Positions 24,201-38,033 of a stretch of 64,000 bases of DNA are shown here, in pieces. The stretch comes from Gyrodactylus bullatarudis (lineage: Eukaryota; Platyhelminthes; Monogenea; Gyrodactylidea; Gyrodactylidae). A model generated the notes under the pieces. The model worked only from the letters and a program-made list of their open reading frames with translations. It was not told where the DNA came from and made no database searches. The position numbers and the translations under genes were made by a program. Location: NCBI GenBank assembly GCA_012064415.1, contig SSNU01000013.1, positions 165,335 to 229,334 on the forward strand. Reading direction: 5' to 3'. Numbering within the stretch: the first letter of the stretch is position 1; every line of letters starts with the position of its first letter.

Positions 24201-27200
24201 CAAAACCGAGGGAGAAAAAACCAGCAGGATCACAACCCCCTCCAATGAAAAGAAGACGGGAAGAGACAGAAACGAACCAACAAATTACCAAGTTCTTCGT
24301 AGCAACACAATGATCAAACCCTAATTATCCTGATTCGCTAACAGAACTAAATTTTCTTTCCACTAAACGCTGACTACAATAATAATTATCACTTTCATTG
24401 TACAAATTTCGAATAATTATAATTCAGATCTCTTACATTAATTTCTCTGACCTGGTAACAGGCAGGAGCCAATTGTATAACTATTAAAATTTGGACCAAT
24501 AAGGCCATCTCTTTCAAATTTGTTAAACCTGTATTTATATGGCATGTATCACACTGATGAGTATGCCCGAAATAGATATCTTTATTTGTGAAACAATCTG
24601 GCATCTTCTTACTTTGCTCAATTTTCCTATGAAATTTATGTTTTTAGAAACTAGGTGACTTTTTTGGTCATAATTTATGACTCATAAATAAGTTATTTTT
24701 CATCATTTTTAGCTGAAATTTCAGCTTATTCATTTTAAAATGCCAATTTTTATTAAATTTTCCTTAGCCAAAAACAATTTATTTTCGTTCAATCACCATT
24801 CGATACAGAATAAAATATTACAGGTGTCTAGTTTCCTTAAATTTTAGGCTAAAATATTAGTTCATCTGAGATATATAAAGGTTCAAAGACGAGACCGTAA
24901 TGAAAATGGTTGAAAAAATAGAAAGTATACATTCGATAAGATAAGGGAGTGTTTCATAAATTTTCAATGACCATTTATTGTTTTCTTGTCTAGTAATGAT
25001 CCTGAAAAATAAAGTTTAATTCCTCTCACACCTTGATACCACCAAAAATTAATTTGTAAAATTTCGCTATTCGAAATTAATCTTGAATAGCTTCATTTTT
25101 CCATAAATGACCCGAAAAATTTGGAAAAGAAAAAATTTATAATAAGAAATAAATGAATTTGACATGGGAAAATCAGGAAAAAACTCACGATGAAGCATTC
25201 GTCATGGCATTTTTATCAAGAGAAATTGTCGCTAGATACGAGCCATCGGGAAATGCATGCTGATCCTGTTCTCCGTCCGAGTCTTCGTAGATATCACTGA
25301 AGAGAAGAAAATTATGATTATTTTTCTTCCAAGAGATAAACAAACTCACTAGAGACGCAAGGTGATTTGATTCTTTTCAAACATGATTTCTTGAATGGCA
25401 GCTGCCACTGGATTACCATTATCTGTGGCCTCTTCCACCATCGCTCGAATCATGGGCCAGCTCACTTGATTGGCAATGGCATGGTTAATCATGAGGATGG
25501 CTTGATTCACTAGGTCATTATTTTGCTTGATAATTTCAGCGATACGAAAACATTTCGACTAAAGGACAACGAAATTGACTTTAATTTGATTGATCAAAAT
25601 TAGACAGGAAAATCAAGTACATCGGAAAGGATTAACCTCTTGAACATTTGGGAATTGAATTTCGATTTCTTGATCATTTTCAATGCTTAAAAAGTTTTTG
25701 CGCTCAAACTTTGAAAAAATAAGAGTTTGGCAACAAATCAAAATTCGAACAGCTTCTATATTTTTCTTGAGGATAATTTTATTTTTCCAAGTTTTAAAAG
25801 TAGGCTATTTGATCTGTATTTTGAAAATTCTTGATCATACACGAATTCTTAATGAGCTGTAATAATATCGAGATTTTTGTAAAAATTATAAGTTCCCAAC
25901 TTCATATAATCCAACTCTATAGATTATGAATTAGTAAAAGTTGATAATGTTCACTAATTACTTATAAGTTAAAGATCTATAGAGCCATTCGATTTTTTAG
26001 AAATTTTTGTTTTATCAAAATTTTTCAAACCAATCAAGCACCAAGGTAGAATGAAAAATGGTCTATTCTTATACGATGATCAGCCAGTTAAACAATAATT
26101 AAAATCTGGACTTTGATAGGTCAAAACATTTTTTTCGATAAAATTTTGAATCGCTCTGGATGCCTAGAATTAAACTAAATGTGCATTTATTTGATCTTAG
26201 TGTATATGTCACCGTAATTATGCTCATTAACGTAAGTACGGTTAATCAAACTAATTAAAAAGTTTACTTAAAGGTCGTTGTAAACTAGGCTAGGGGGAAA
26301 TTTGTTTTTCTCCGAATAACTCACGAGAGTACTGACTATTCTTGTTATCATAGAACAGCAAATTTCCCCAAGAGGCTAGTTTACATGAAAAAATGACTAT
26401 TTTTCATGTAAAAAATATGGAAACTCATTTAATGTCTCATTTAACATATTTAGGTTGTAAGCAGTCACGCAGTAAGAATTAATGATATTGTGTCCGACCA
26501 CTCAGTTTGTCGAGTTCTACGCGAGGAGAATTTCGTAAACTCATATGATGAGTTTGTGCCACACGAGCTCAATGATTCTGAAAAAAGCGTCGAGTTGAAG
26601 CAGTCAAAAGGCTACTCCACAGGATTCAGTACGACAATTTCCTGAAGAACATTGTTACCACTGATGAAAAGTGGATTTATTTGAGTGATCAGAGTCGAAA
26701 AAGGTCATGGAAGAGAGTAGGAGATCATGTCACTCAGCCTACCCAAAATCGATTCCCCAAGAAGGTGATGTTGGCCGTCTTCTGGACAATGAAAGGAATT
26801 GTGCACTTTGAGCTCTTGGATTATGGTAAAACAGTCAATGCTGAGCGTTATTTGTCTTACTTGAAAGAGATGGTGCTTAAACTTAGACAAAACTACCCAA
26901 GATTTGGCAGAATAACTTTTCTTCAAGACAATGCCAGACGTCATCTGGGAAAAGAAGTTAAAAAAATTTTTGAAGATGAGAACTTTGATCTCATTGACCA
27001 CCTACCGTATAGTCCGGATCTTGCTCCGTCTGATTATCCCCTTTTCAGGTCATTACAACATTTCCTAAAGGGTAAACATTTCAGATCAAAAGAGGAGGTA
27101 AAAATTGGACTTGAAGACTATTTTGCTTCAAAACCTGAAGAATTCTATGCAGATAGTAACTGTCAATTCGTTGGGAAAAATGCCTAAACTCTTCAGGAAA

Positions 27201-30200
27201 CTATTTTCATTGAATGTTCTTGTTGAGATGTATATAAAATATCAATATATGCTTAATTCATATTTAGTCCCATTACTTTTCTAGCAACCTAATATAATGG
27301 AGACGCTTTCTGAAGATATGACTCAATTCGAAATAGTACTCAAAGTCAATACAAAAGTGAGTTGAAATCTTCACCCTCGCCTATTGAAGACTGAACGATT
27401 CAGAAAGTAAATTCAGTCGGAAAATTACATTGAGAATGAACTGCATAAAGCTAATATGGCAAGAATAAGATTATTTCACAAACTTGTTCTTCTTTTAAAG
27501 AAAGTAGACGTTCTTCTTGATCCTTTTTGATGTTTGTCAGTTTTTTGATTGCCTTTTTTTCCTGTAAAAAATGAAAATTAAATTTCAAATGTAATAAATC
27601 TACAATCTTCTGCAGGAGATATATTCAAAAGTCTAAATGGCGCATTAATAAAGACGTACATTGACACTGGCAGATTGTTGGTTCTTCTGAAGTTCAAGTT
27701 TGGAGAAGAACTCATCCACTGTCCTATTGTACGAATCAAAACTGAGCAATTCTTTCTGTTGAATTTGAGCATATTTGAATGGGAAAAAGTCAGTGTAACT
27801 GAAATGAAGAGATTAATCGGTTAATCTTTTTCTAAACGGCCATCTGCACATTTGCAGAGAACATTGTAGAGTCTTGAAATAGTAAACGTTTAGTTCTTAA
27901 ACTCTACTTGATTCCTAATTTATCACAAAAAGTGATTTACAAAATTCAATTTTATTGAGAACTTTCACAAAATCCGATAGAAGAAGCTTCCAACGATAAA
28001 ATCTTTGATTTACCATCTTGTCGGACCCTCGTTGATCGAGAATGAACGTCAGCGGCTTGTGATCCGTTCGCAAGACGAATTCGCGTGATCTGAGGTACCT
28101 ATGGAACTTGACTACGCCGTAGGCTATGGCCAAAGCTTCTTTTTTTCATTGTAATTGAGTTTACGGCTGACAACATCTACGACTTCGTTAGGGCTATGCG
28201 AGAGAACCGCTGAAATTCCGAAAGCCGGGGCGTCTGTAGAGAGGTATAATATTGTTTTGCTGTCGTATGATACAATCAAGCCGTTCGCCAATCGGATTTG
28301 GCGTTGGTGCGCTCATAAAATTCGGCTGTGACGGGACCGAACTCTTTGGAGAAAAGGTCGTATTCGCGAAAGACAGACAGGTAGCTTAGTCTGACCGGGT
28401 GCTAGCCTTTGACGTTGAGAGTATGATGTCCTTCAACTGCCCTATAACTGGGATCAGACCCGAATTGTAGTCTATCAATTTTTTCTCAGATTTGGTAAGG
28501 ATTTGCTTCCCATCGTTACCGAGCATGCTGATGAAATGACATTGGCTTGAGAACCAGTGTCGATCATCATCTTATATATTCTTATCTAGGACTCTAACCT
28601 GAGCGAAGACTAACTCGCTTTTAGACTTTGAGTGACAAGATATAATATAGAGGAAATCATTACAATTTATTGAAGAAACCGAAGTATTGGGGGAAACAGC
28701 CGGATGACTAGTCGAGGGCTTATCGGCCTCCAATTGAACACCACAGACAGTGGCTACATGACCTTATGCATCGCAGCGATCGCATCGGATTTCCTTCTTC
28801 CTGGCTGTACACTGTACAGCGAGCAATTGTGTGGTTCCTGCTCCCACATCTGTGACAGCGCTTGACCGACTGTGGGCATCTTTCATCATTGCGGTATTGA
28901 TTTTGCTGATAACTACGTCGAGGGGAGTGTCGGTCATATCGACGGTCCTAACCTAGGCGGTGGTTGACAGGACGTGAAGACAATCTTTTGACTGCACCGG
29001 TGGTGTCTCTTCTGAGAATCGTCTCAAGCTTCTGCACGCAGTTTTGCAAAGTTACCGAAATGTCGTCAATGAGCTTTCTGCAACAAATTCAGGGTAATGT
29101 CATTCCTTAACGTCGATTGCTGTAGATTTCTAATTTTCGATTCGATAGCCCATAAGAATTCCTTGAGCGGAAGGTCATTTTGCTTCATAGTCAGGACTTC
29201 TTCCCATATCAGCTTTTCCTTCCGCTCCGATAAGAAGAGGTCAAGTATTCCTTACTTGACATCGTCGTATTAAGCAGCTTTTAGCTTTTCCAGTGAGAAG
29301 ATCTTCTGGACGAGGTCAAAACTATCGATGTTAAGCTCGCCAAGAAATTGGCTTAATTTTTCTGTGTCTTCGAGATTTTTTACAACGGCCATTACATGCC
29401 ATCTTTATTCAAAACTCAAACAGAGGTCCCCCCAGCAGCTCTGCCGGATGAGCAGCAAGAAGGCTCGAAAATCCAGTACCGAGACGCAGTGAGAGGTGGA
29501 TCGTTGCCAACTTCAACTTCGAGGGGGAAATGGTTCGATATGGTGCGGAGTCTCGAGTGGAACTTGAACAATAACTTTTGATGTTATAATTAGTTTGTTT
29601 ATATGTTGTACACATTAAAATATATTCAGCATTCCACCTTACCTTGTATCTTATTTCACTAATCGCTCTCCCACTAAAACACTTTTGAAAATTACCTGTC
29701 TCATGTGTGACCCAATAAAGCTTAAATTTAATTGAAAATTCATTATCTGATTAATTTGGTTATTATAACTCGACTCTTTAACTATTCTTACTAGCTAGAG
29801 ATTTCATCATTAAGAGACTGGATTATTCAACTTACGTTTTGATTTCTTTGTCAAGATTTTTTCCAGTGATGTATCCCTTTTCGATGGTAGAAACTCCAAG
29901 AGAGGAAACAATTTTGTATGATCCTTCTGAGTCAAATTGTACTTTGAAGTTGTGCGAAAGATCATGATATATACTACGCAGTGCTGATGTCAGTTCAATA
30001 GATTTAGTCTCTGGATCAATTTCATTAGGTTGATTTCCTTTTGTCTTTTTATTGGAAAGGGAGATTCCGACTTTTACAAGACAATGATTTATAGCATCCT
30101 TCCCAAAGACTTTATAAAAAGTATTAATGAACCAATGAAAACTTTATGACATTAATTTTCTCAATCTCACAGAGTAAAGAGTTAATTTCCTTGGTAAGAT

Positions 30201-30870
30201 CAAAATCGGCTGAGTCATTATTGATAAATTGTTCTAATAAGGTTTTAATCTGGCCCTGTAAACATTTTATATGTTCTTCACTACTTTGAGATGATAAACC
30301 GATTGGAGGTTTCTTTGCAAAATCGAGACATAATTTTTCATTGGTAATGAATTTATTTTCATCTGTAACTCTAGGACGTAGTAGATGAAGGATTACGAAA
30401 TTGCAATCTGTGAAAATCATGTTTCCTTTATCATACAGCTCGATTATAAGATTGTATGAAGCTTCTCCAGAACCGAATTGTATTCTAACTGAACGGTCAA
30501 ATCCTACTTGTTCGATAGCAGTTATCCTCTTATTTTTAACATGTTTTCTCATCTAAAAAAATTTAATAAATGTCTAACCTTCATTGAAAAACCAGAAGGT
30601 GACTGATTTTTGTTCCAATCATACATTGTTAAATGAATTCTATGTCCACATTCTAACAGAAGAATATTTTTTGAAGTTGTTTCAACACTTAGATGAATGA
30701 TTTAAAACTAATTACTCGTTTAGTTTGATCAAATAAGTTTTGTTATCGACATCATAGACATTAACTACTCTTGAGTTCAAAATTCTATAAAATTATTTTA
30801 AAATAAGGTACATAGCTCTTAATTCAGCAATTATAGCCCTGATATCAAGCGCATTGAATATCTTCTTCAT
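15286..30870 (-). CDS. NEMF: NEMF/Rqc2 ribosome-associated quality control factor
   Basis: NEMF recognises stalled 60S subunits carrying peptidyl-tRNA, recruits the ligase Listerin and adds C-terminal tails. Fourteen exons are recognised by similarity: 30870-30812, 30784-30716, 30687-30579, 30552-30171, 30141-29836, 27798-27660, 27561-27484, 25558-25350, 25296-25189, 22758-22695, 21816-21531, 20303-20053, 18490-18086 and 15804-15286, about 990 residues. The N-terminal NFACT-N domain opens [18 protein letters not shown], then [16 protein letters not shown] coiled-coil region follows. NFACT-R contains [20 protein letters not shown] and [15 protein letters not shown] lysine/acidic linker has [12 protein letters not shown]. 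The C-terminal NFACT-C domain has [20 protein letters not shown]. All junction phases agree except between exons 4 and 5, which is off by one base. Introns 1-3 are 27, 28 and 26 nt; later ones reach 2.4 kb and hold transposable elements. POLR2D starts 119 bp away, divergently. Confidence 0.93.
16035..16380 (+). mobile_element. MULE (Mutator-like) transposase relic
   Basis: The frame reads [11 protein letters not shown], then [20 protein letters not shown], an in-frame TAG, then [10 protein letters not shown] and [15 protein letters not shown]. This order (DGT-like motif, A.G.D.N..ilP.A.A, W..FL..L, SDR) is that of the MULE transposase catalytic domain. The expected first catalytic Asp of the DGT motif is Val here and a stop interrupts the frame, so it is dead. 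It lies inside the last NEMF intron, antisense to the gene. Confidence 0.6.
16455..16800. repeat. Partial foldback element, same family as 52916-53650
   Basis: The left end TTGACATGAAGATGAGAATT and the following sequence match the left arm of the palindrome at 52916. The right part is diverged or lost. It is in the last NEMF intron. Confidence 0.5.
18766..18850. repeat. Half copy of the 38557-38792 foldback element
   Basis: AACGTTATATTTCACCAGG, then TCTCTTCAAACTCTACC and ATATAAATAC parallel one arm of the inverted repeat at 38557-38792. It is in the NEMF intron between the exons at 20053 and 18490. Confidence 0.55.
23229..23273 (-). ncRNA. Hammerhead ribozyme (type I), left PLE repeat
   Basis: This is the mirror copy of the motif at 24548-24592, antisense to the PLE ORF. 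The minus strand carries the same stem I (TCACA/TGTGA), the core CTGATGAG, the CGAAA box and the AT-rich stem III. Confidence 0.8.
23654..24313 (+). CDS. PLE C-terminal region with GIY-YIG endonuclease
   Basis: The 219-residue ORF begins in the linker after the reverse transcriptase ([18 protein letters not shown]) and carries the GIY-YIG nuclease hallmarks: [15 protein letters not shown], then the conserved Arg-rich helix [13 protein letters not shown], the H-C segment EHLKTC and a later EAYLI. The tail is basic. The upstream frame continues back to an in-frame TAG and then the end of the RT domain ([11 protein letters not shown]). It cannot move on its own, because the RT is absent. Closest relative in the window: the interrupted copy at 39628-40087. 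Confidence 0.8.
   Translation: MSNDYPIELINDRLMKLYTPKGKPEEREGETVTLNIPFKGDKLAATFQKKISQVFSETYPEGNLRTIFQTQKLFTNNSKDELDTWKKSNVVYKFQCPCNSMYIGRTTRRLEDRIDEHLYKGQTAIREHLKTCNAQVSPQNFEIIYKPSGKNGYILKAAEAYLINEKKPNLCVQKNHVKPMSLPKPREKKPAGSQPPPMKRRREETETNQQITKFFVATQ
24548..24592 (+). ncRNA. Hammerhead ribozyme (type I), right PLE repeat
   Basis: The order of elements is canonical. Stem I 5' strand TCACA (24549-24553) is directly followed by CTGATGA (24554-24560), then a short stem II/loop GTATGCCC closed by a G-C pair, GAAA (24569-24572), stem III (TA pairing with TA around 24573-24584), U16.1 at 24585, H17 at 24586, then TGTGA (24587-24591) completing stem I. All invariant core bases are present. Cleavage is predicted after 24586. 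Hammerheads in PLE terminal repeats are established; activity of this copy is inferred. Confidence 0.85.
26276..26385. repeat. Small foldback sequence
   Basis: GTAAACTAGGCTAGGGGGAA and its near reverse complement TTCCCCAAGAGGCTAGTTTA enclose about 70 bp. It sits just left of the mariner copy and may be a tiny non-autonomous element. Confidence 0.45.
26450..27190 (+). mobile_element. Mariner transposase, nearly intact 3' part
   Basis: The open frame 26681-27187, with its continuation upstream, encodes the mariner catalytic domain. TTDEKW carries the first Asp (just before the ORF start), FLQDNARRH the second, and [16 protein letters not shown] the third. Exactly 34 residues separate the last two, the D34D signature of mariner. 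The conserved [10 protein letters not shown] follows. The N-terminal HTH region ([19 protein letters not shown], from about 26470) is frame-shifted. Terminal inverted repeats were not identified. It sits in a NEMF intron, antisense to the gene. Confidence 0.85.
27905..29480 (-). mobile_element. Ty3/gypsy-type retrotransposon remnant, relatively GC-rich
   Basis: On the minus strand the RNase H domain is recognisable: [15 protein letters not shown] (catalytic Asp), then after a frameshift [20 protein letters not shown]. Further upstream a zinc-knuckle-like [16 protein letters not shown] points to a gag region, so internal parts have been deleted or scrambled. The whole stretch is markedly richer in G+C than the surrounding intron, consistent with a fairly recent arrival. 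No long terminal repeats were identified. It fills most of the fifth NEMF intron in the sense orientation. Confidence 0.7.
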
Positions 30871-30989
30871 TTCAAAATTTTATTTCATTAAAACTGCTCG
30901 AATTTGCTTCGTTGGTTAGTTGTTTTAATTTCAGCACAGCTATAAATAGAAAAAGAAAATTTTAGAAGTCGTACACATTATTTTAAAAC

Positions 30990-31434
30990 ATGTCTCAGAT
31001 GCACGCCCTCGTTGATGATCATGACGCAAGTACACTCAATTTTCCAAAGGAATTTGATAAAGCTGAAACACTCACCCTATCAGAAGTGAAATACTTGTTA
31101 GAACACAAGTAATTTTCATTTTACTTATTTTATCAGAAAAAATCAGAGTGAAAATGCCATTGAATTTGAAGCAAATACCGGTTTCACAAAAACTCTGAAT
31201 TATTGTACACAGTTATCGAAATTTTCAAATCCCGAGACAATAGAAAGCGTCCGATCACTGCTCATGCAAAAACGTATACATCCATACGAGCTGGCTTCCT
31301 TCGCTAATCTTCTCCCAGAAACTGCCGAGGAAGCTCGTTGTTTAATTCCTAGTGTAGACGACATCCGATTTCCTGATGATGAGCTTCAACAAATTCTTGA
31401 CGAGATTCAATCTAAAAGAAGCTTCCAATCTTGA
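30990..31434 (+). CDS. POLR2D: RNA polymerase II subunit RPB4
   Basis: RPB4 pairs with RPB7 to form the stalk of RNA polymerase II. Exons 30990-31108 and 31137-31434 join across a 28-nt intron (GTAATT to TATCAG) to give 138 residues, close to the 142 of the human protein. Conserved stretches include LNFPKEFDKAETLTLSEV at the start, IESVRSLLMQKRIHPYELA in the HRDC-like fold, and the terminal DDELQQILDEIQSKRSFQS. The start ATG lies 119 bp from that of NEMF on the opposite strand. The gene ends 154 bp before the convergent ROPN1L stop. Confidence 0.96.
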
Positions 31435-31588
31435 TATATTAATAATTTTTTTTATTTAAAGAAATTATATTTATGAATATATTTCATGAATCGTCCATTT
31501 TCGGACATTCACGATGAAGCCAATCTCTTTTTGCAATTAAACCATCCACTATTTCGCTGATATTCTAAATAAAATATTATCTGTATAA

Positions 31589-32211
31589 TTACGCTTCATT
31601 TTTCAGATATTCTATGAAATTTTCTTGGGATTCAGTTGATATTCCACCATGAACACTTGCTAGATAACGGTAAACATAGACAAAAAACTCAAAAGGAATC
31701 CTTGATGGGCCAGAATTTTCATCCTTGGTAAAAATTTCTGCAATTAACTGCAAACAACTTCTCAAATCACTTGATATAAATGTTGCACATACGCAGATAA
31801 AATCTACGATTCTTGTCTCATTTTTGAATTTTCCAATCTTTGTAACTCTTTTGAAAGTCTCAGCTGGTAGAGAATAAGCATTCCATGCTGTATTGATATC
31901 TTCCAACGGTAAAACCTCAAGTTCAAACTATTGCAATCAGTTGAAAGACTCACAAGCTTATGAAAACTTTTTAGAATTTCAATGCTCAGGCAGACTTTAC
32001 CGTATTGGTAGTTTTCATTTGATTCATAACGTGCTTTACAGGGTGGATGAACACCTTTATCAAGAGCTTGGAAATACAAGTATGACCATTGAACCACATC
32101 AATAGGTTGGGTTCTTATTGCTGCTTTTGTATATTGTTTAAGAATATCTCCTAAATTGTTAGGAATCTTGATTTGTTCTTTGCAATAAAATGGCTCATCA
32201 TATAAAGGCAT
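31589..32211 (-). CDS. ROPN1L: Ropporin-like protein (ROPN1L), sperm flagellum/cilium
   Basis: Ropporins bind A-kinase anchoring proteins through an RIIa-like dimerisation domain and are part of the radial spokes and fibrous sheath. Exons 32211-31954 and 31927-31589 join across a 26-nt intron (GTGAGT to AATAG) to give 198 residues. The N-terminus YCKEQIKIPNNLGDILKQYT followed by KAAIRTQPIDVVQWSYLYF is the RIIa fold. The C-terminus has the family motif GPSRIPFEFFVYVYRYLA. It supports a ciliated or flagellated-sperm animal. The divergent neighbour, an acyl-protein thioesterase, starts 165 bp away. Confidence 0.93.
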
Positions 32212-32376
32212 TATCTAATTGGAATTCAAGTCTTAAATTACAACGTTAGAAAATTAAATTCAATTTACCAAATTGAGAAATTCAAAGTTGAAAATCCGCC
32301 TTGTTTACATTGAAAACACAATATTGTTAACAAATTATAATGATTTGTTATGCTCTGTTAATAATTAGAAAAACTG

Positions 32377-35497
<3,121 letters not shown>

Positions 35498-37079
35498 CCA
35501 GTCTCGAAAAATGATAAAAAAGCATCGCAATTGGAGTCTATTTAGATACACGATGTAATTCATTCGTACAAATTCACCTTGTTTATTCATCACTATGTAC
35601 TCCCATTTATTTACTTGAACCAAATGAAAAATTATTAAGCTTATTAATCAAGTTTGAATGGAATAAATACGTTTACTCTTATTCAATGCTAATAATCAAC
35701 CCAAAATTATAACCAATCAACTTTGAGAATTCATTAGCCAATAAGAATTAAGCTGTATGGATGTTAATTTTGATTACTACTCTATAGTAGGAACTTCAAG
35801 TAAAAACTGTATACTATACAGACGTGGACAATAAATATAGGCACCTCTCTATTAATTTTCTCATCTTGAGTTTAACTATATGTAGCCAATAGTTTGATTT
35901 AACTCTTAATCATGTTAATAAAATTAGTTTTATCTATTAATCATTTAGGAATTTTGACAAATCAACAAGATTTGCATGATTTATCTCATCTTTCATTTAT
36001 AATAACATGGGCCTCAAAAATATGCAGTTATGAAAATTAAATCTTGCATTTTTAGCCAATGAAAAAATGCAATTTAATGCATTTATGAATTTTTTTTTGA
36101 CTAACAAGTAGTATGCTCATCATTATTTAAAATTTTCATTGAAGAACAACACGTAATTATTATTTTCCACCAGTTTTGGTGCTTGAGAAAGCATACATCC
36201 TGTTTTTAACCCTTGAAACAGTTTTTTTCTTATCACAATCATACTTTTAAGTAGGACAAGTATTTTGAAAAATAATCTTTTTGGCATTTTTTTTTAATTT
36301 TTCGAGTTTTGGTCTTATTTTAGTGAGAAATTTCTCCTGATTCGATCTGTACCACTAAAACCCTATTGCACTCGTTCGTTTAGTATGAATAAAATTAAAT
36401 TCGAATCTTGAATGGAGAAATTAATTCGTCACCTTGACCTGGATCTATTTGATAAATACAGCCTTAAATTAAAATTTAGTAATTATTAGGGCCTCAAGTT
36501 TCAGAACGCCAAAATCATTTTTTAAGACTTAAAAATGATATTTCCCAACGTTAGATCTTAATAATTGCAATGTTCTTCAAAATTTAGATTATGGATTATT
36601 TGTATCAGTCAATCATATTCAATCAAGACATTTTCAATAGTGAACAAGAATCATCATAAAGGCATGATTTTATAGAAATCATAATTCTTTCAACGCTCAA
36701 GTTTATTGCAATTTGATGCATTTTTTATTTTTTTAAATATGCAATTTGATGCATTTTTAATTTTTTAAATATGCAATTATGAACATCGTTTACAGTTTTG
36801 AAGGTTTTAAAACAAGAGAAATTGTTAGAAAAAATGCATTATATGTGTTATGCGTAAAAAGTGTAGTTGCACCAAAAGTGAAGATATGAGCATTTCACAT
36901 AAAGTCTTTGGTCCTTGTCTATTTTTGAATAGATCCACTCTTCATTAGGTGCACGCCAAAAATGAAGATATAAGTATCTTCAATTTTGATGCCCTAGTTT
37001 TGACAAGTCAACCCGAAAGTAAAATTTTCTAAATACAATAGCTAAAATCAATCAGAGATTGTTCGAATAAAATTAGAAA

Positions 37080-37715
37080 ATATGGATACGAAATTTCAAG
37101 GTGAGTTATTGAAAACAGTGATCTCCAAGAACGTTGCCGTAGAAAAACTCCCTTTCTAGAGAAAAAGCTCAAATCGGTGCGTTTCAAGTGGGTAAAAGTA
37201 ATCCAAACTCAATATAATGATTTTACGAACTTTTTCGGGCTGTAGACCAACCTTGCATTATTAGACCAAAGAATTTTGCACACTGACCACTGAAAAGCAC
37301 GGTGGAAGTTTATTAATGTATAAGGATATTTTTCTGTGCCAGGAAATAGAAAAACAGTTCCAATTATTGGAATTAAGAGCTCTGAAAATGACTAACAGAT
37401 TTTGGAGCAAAATGTATCGGTCAGTGTAAGTATGCCTCATATGGATGGGAAAAATAGGATCTTCCAGCAAGATGATGATTGATTGAATTCGTCCAAGACA
37501 ACAAAAGAATGCCTGAAATTAAAACGAGAAAATTCTTGACTGGCTTTCAATGAATCCCGACTTTGATATCAATCAAAATCTTTGGCGAGATCTCAAAAAA
37601 ACAGTTTCCTTAAGAGGCCCCAAGAATCTAAAAGATATTGAGCAGATAACAGCCGAAAATTGGGCAAAGGTTCCTCAAGACCGATGCAAAATTCTTATCG
37701 ATGCTTATTAAAGAA
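37080..37715 (+). pseudogene. Tc1-like transposase, decayed
   Basis: With stops and frameshifts removed by eye only for recognition, the order is Tc1-like: KWVKVIQTQYN near the first catalytic region, IFQQDDD with the second Asp, KTTKECLKLK, then SMNPDFDINQNLWRDLK and GPKNLKDIEQITAENWAKVP. Several stops interrupt it. From 35498 to 37080 I see no gene. Confidence 0.75.
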
Positions 37716-38033
37716 GTATTGAAGAATGTAAGTGAAGCAATATTTTTATTTCAAACATCTTTTCATTTGTCTTGAGGAATCTATTATTCTTGATGATATT
37801 TTGAAAATCCATTAGAAAAAATTTATTAACTATCGACATAAACTAAAAGTCTGTTCGTTCAAAAATATCTTATTATAAAATCTGGTAAAATACCGTTAGA
37901 CAAAGTTGAACAAAATCAACAATTCGTCAAAGGAACTGTTCAATTAAAAAATACATAATTCTTTTTTCAATAGATTTCTTCCTTATAATGATAAATTTTG
38001 TTTTACAAGGTTTCCATGAAAATAATCTCAGTT

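Larger units (their letters stand above)
23142..24627 (+). mobile_element. 5'-truncated Penelope-like element with inverted terminal repeats
   Basis: The element has three parts. Terminal repeats of about 254 bp at 23190-23443 and 24378-24631 are nearly identical but in opposite orientation. Just inside the left one, about 100 bp of the ORF start is present as an inverted copy (about 23451-23552) of 23590-23696 across a short loop. Then comes the endonuclease ORF. The reverse transcriptase is missing. The insertion is flanked by TATGAAATTTAT duplicates and lies within a NEMF intron, antisense to the gene. Inverted terminal repeats and 5' truncation are known features of the Penelope order. 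Confidence 0.8.
23030..24910. repeat. Dispersed repeat split by a PLE insertion
   Basis: The flanks 23045-23120 and 24645-24905 are together the homologue of the uninterrupted copy at 230-640. The break coincides with the boundaries of the Penelope-like element and its 12-bp target duplication TATGAAATTTAT (23130-23141 and 24628-24639). Confidence 0.65.

Noticed and set aside
29396..29581. 61-codon plus-strand ORF in the GC-rich island
   Set aside because: It lies antisense to the gypsy remnant and shows no recognisable domain.
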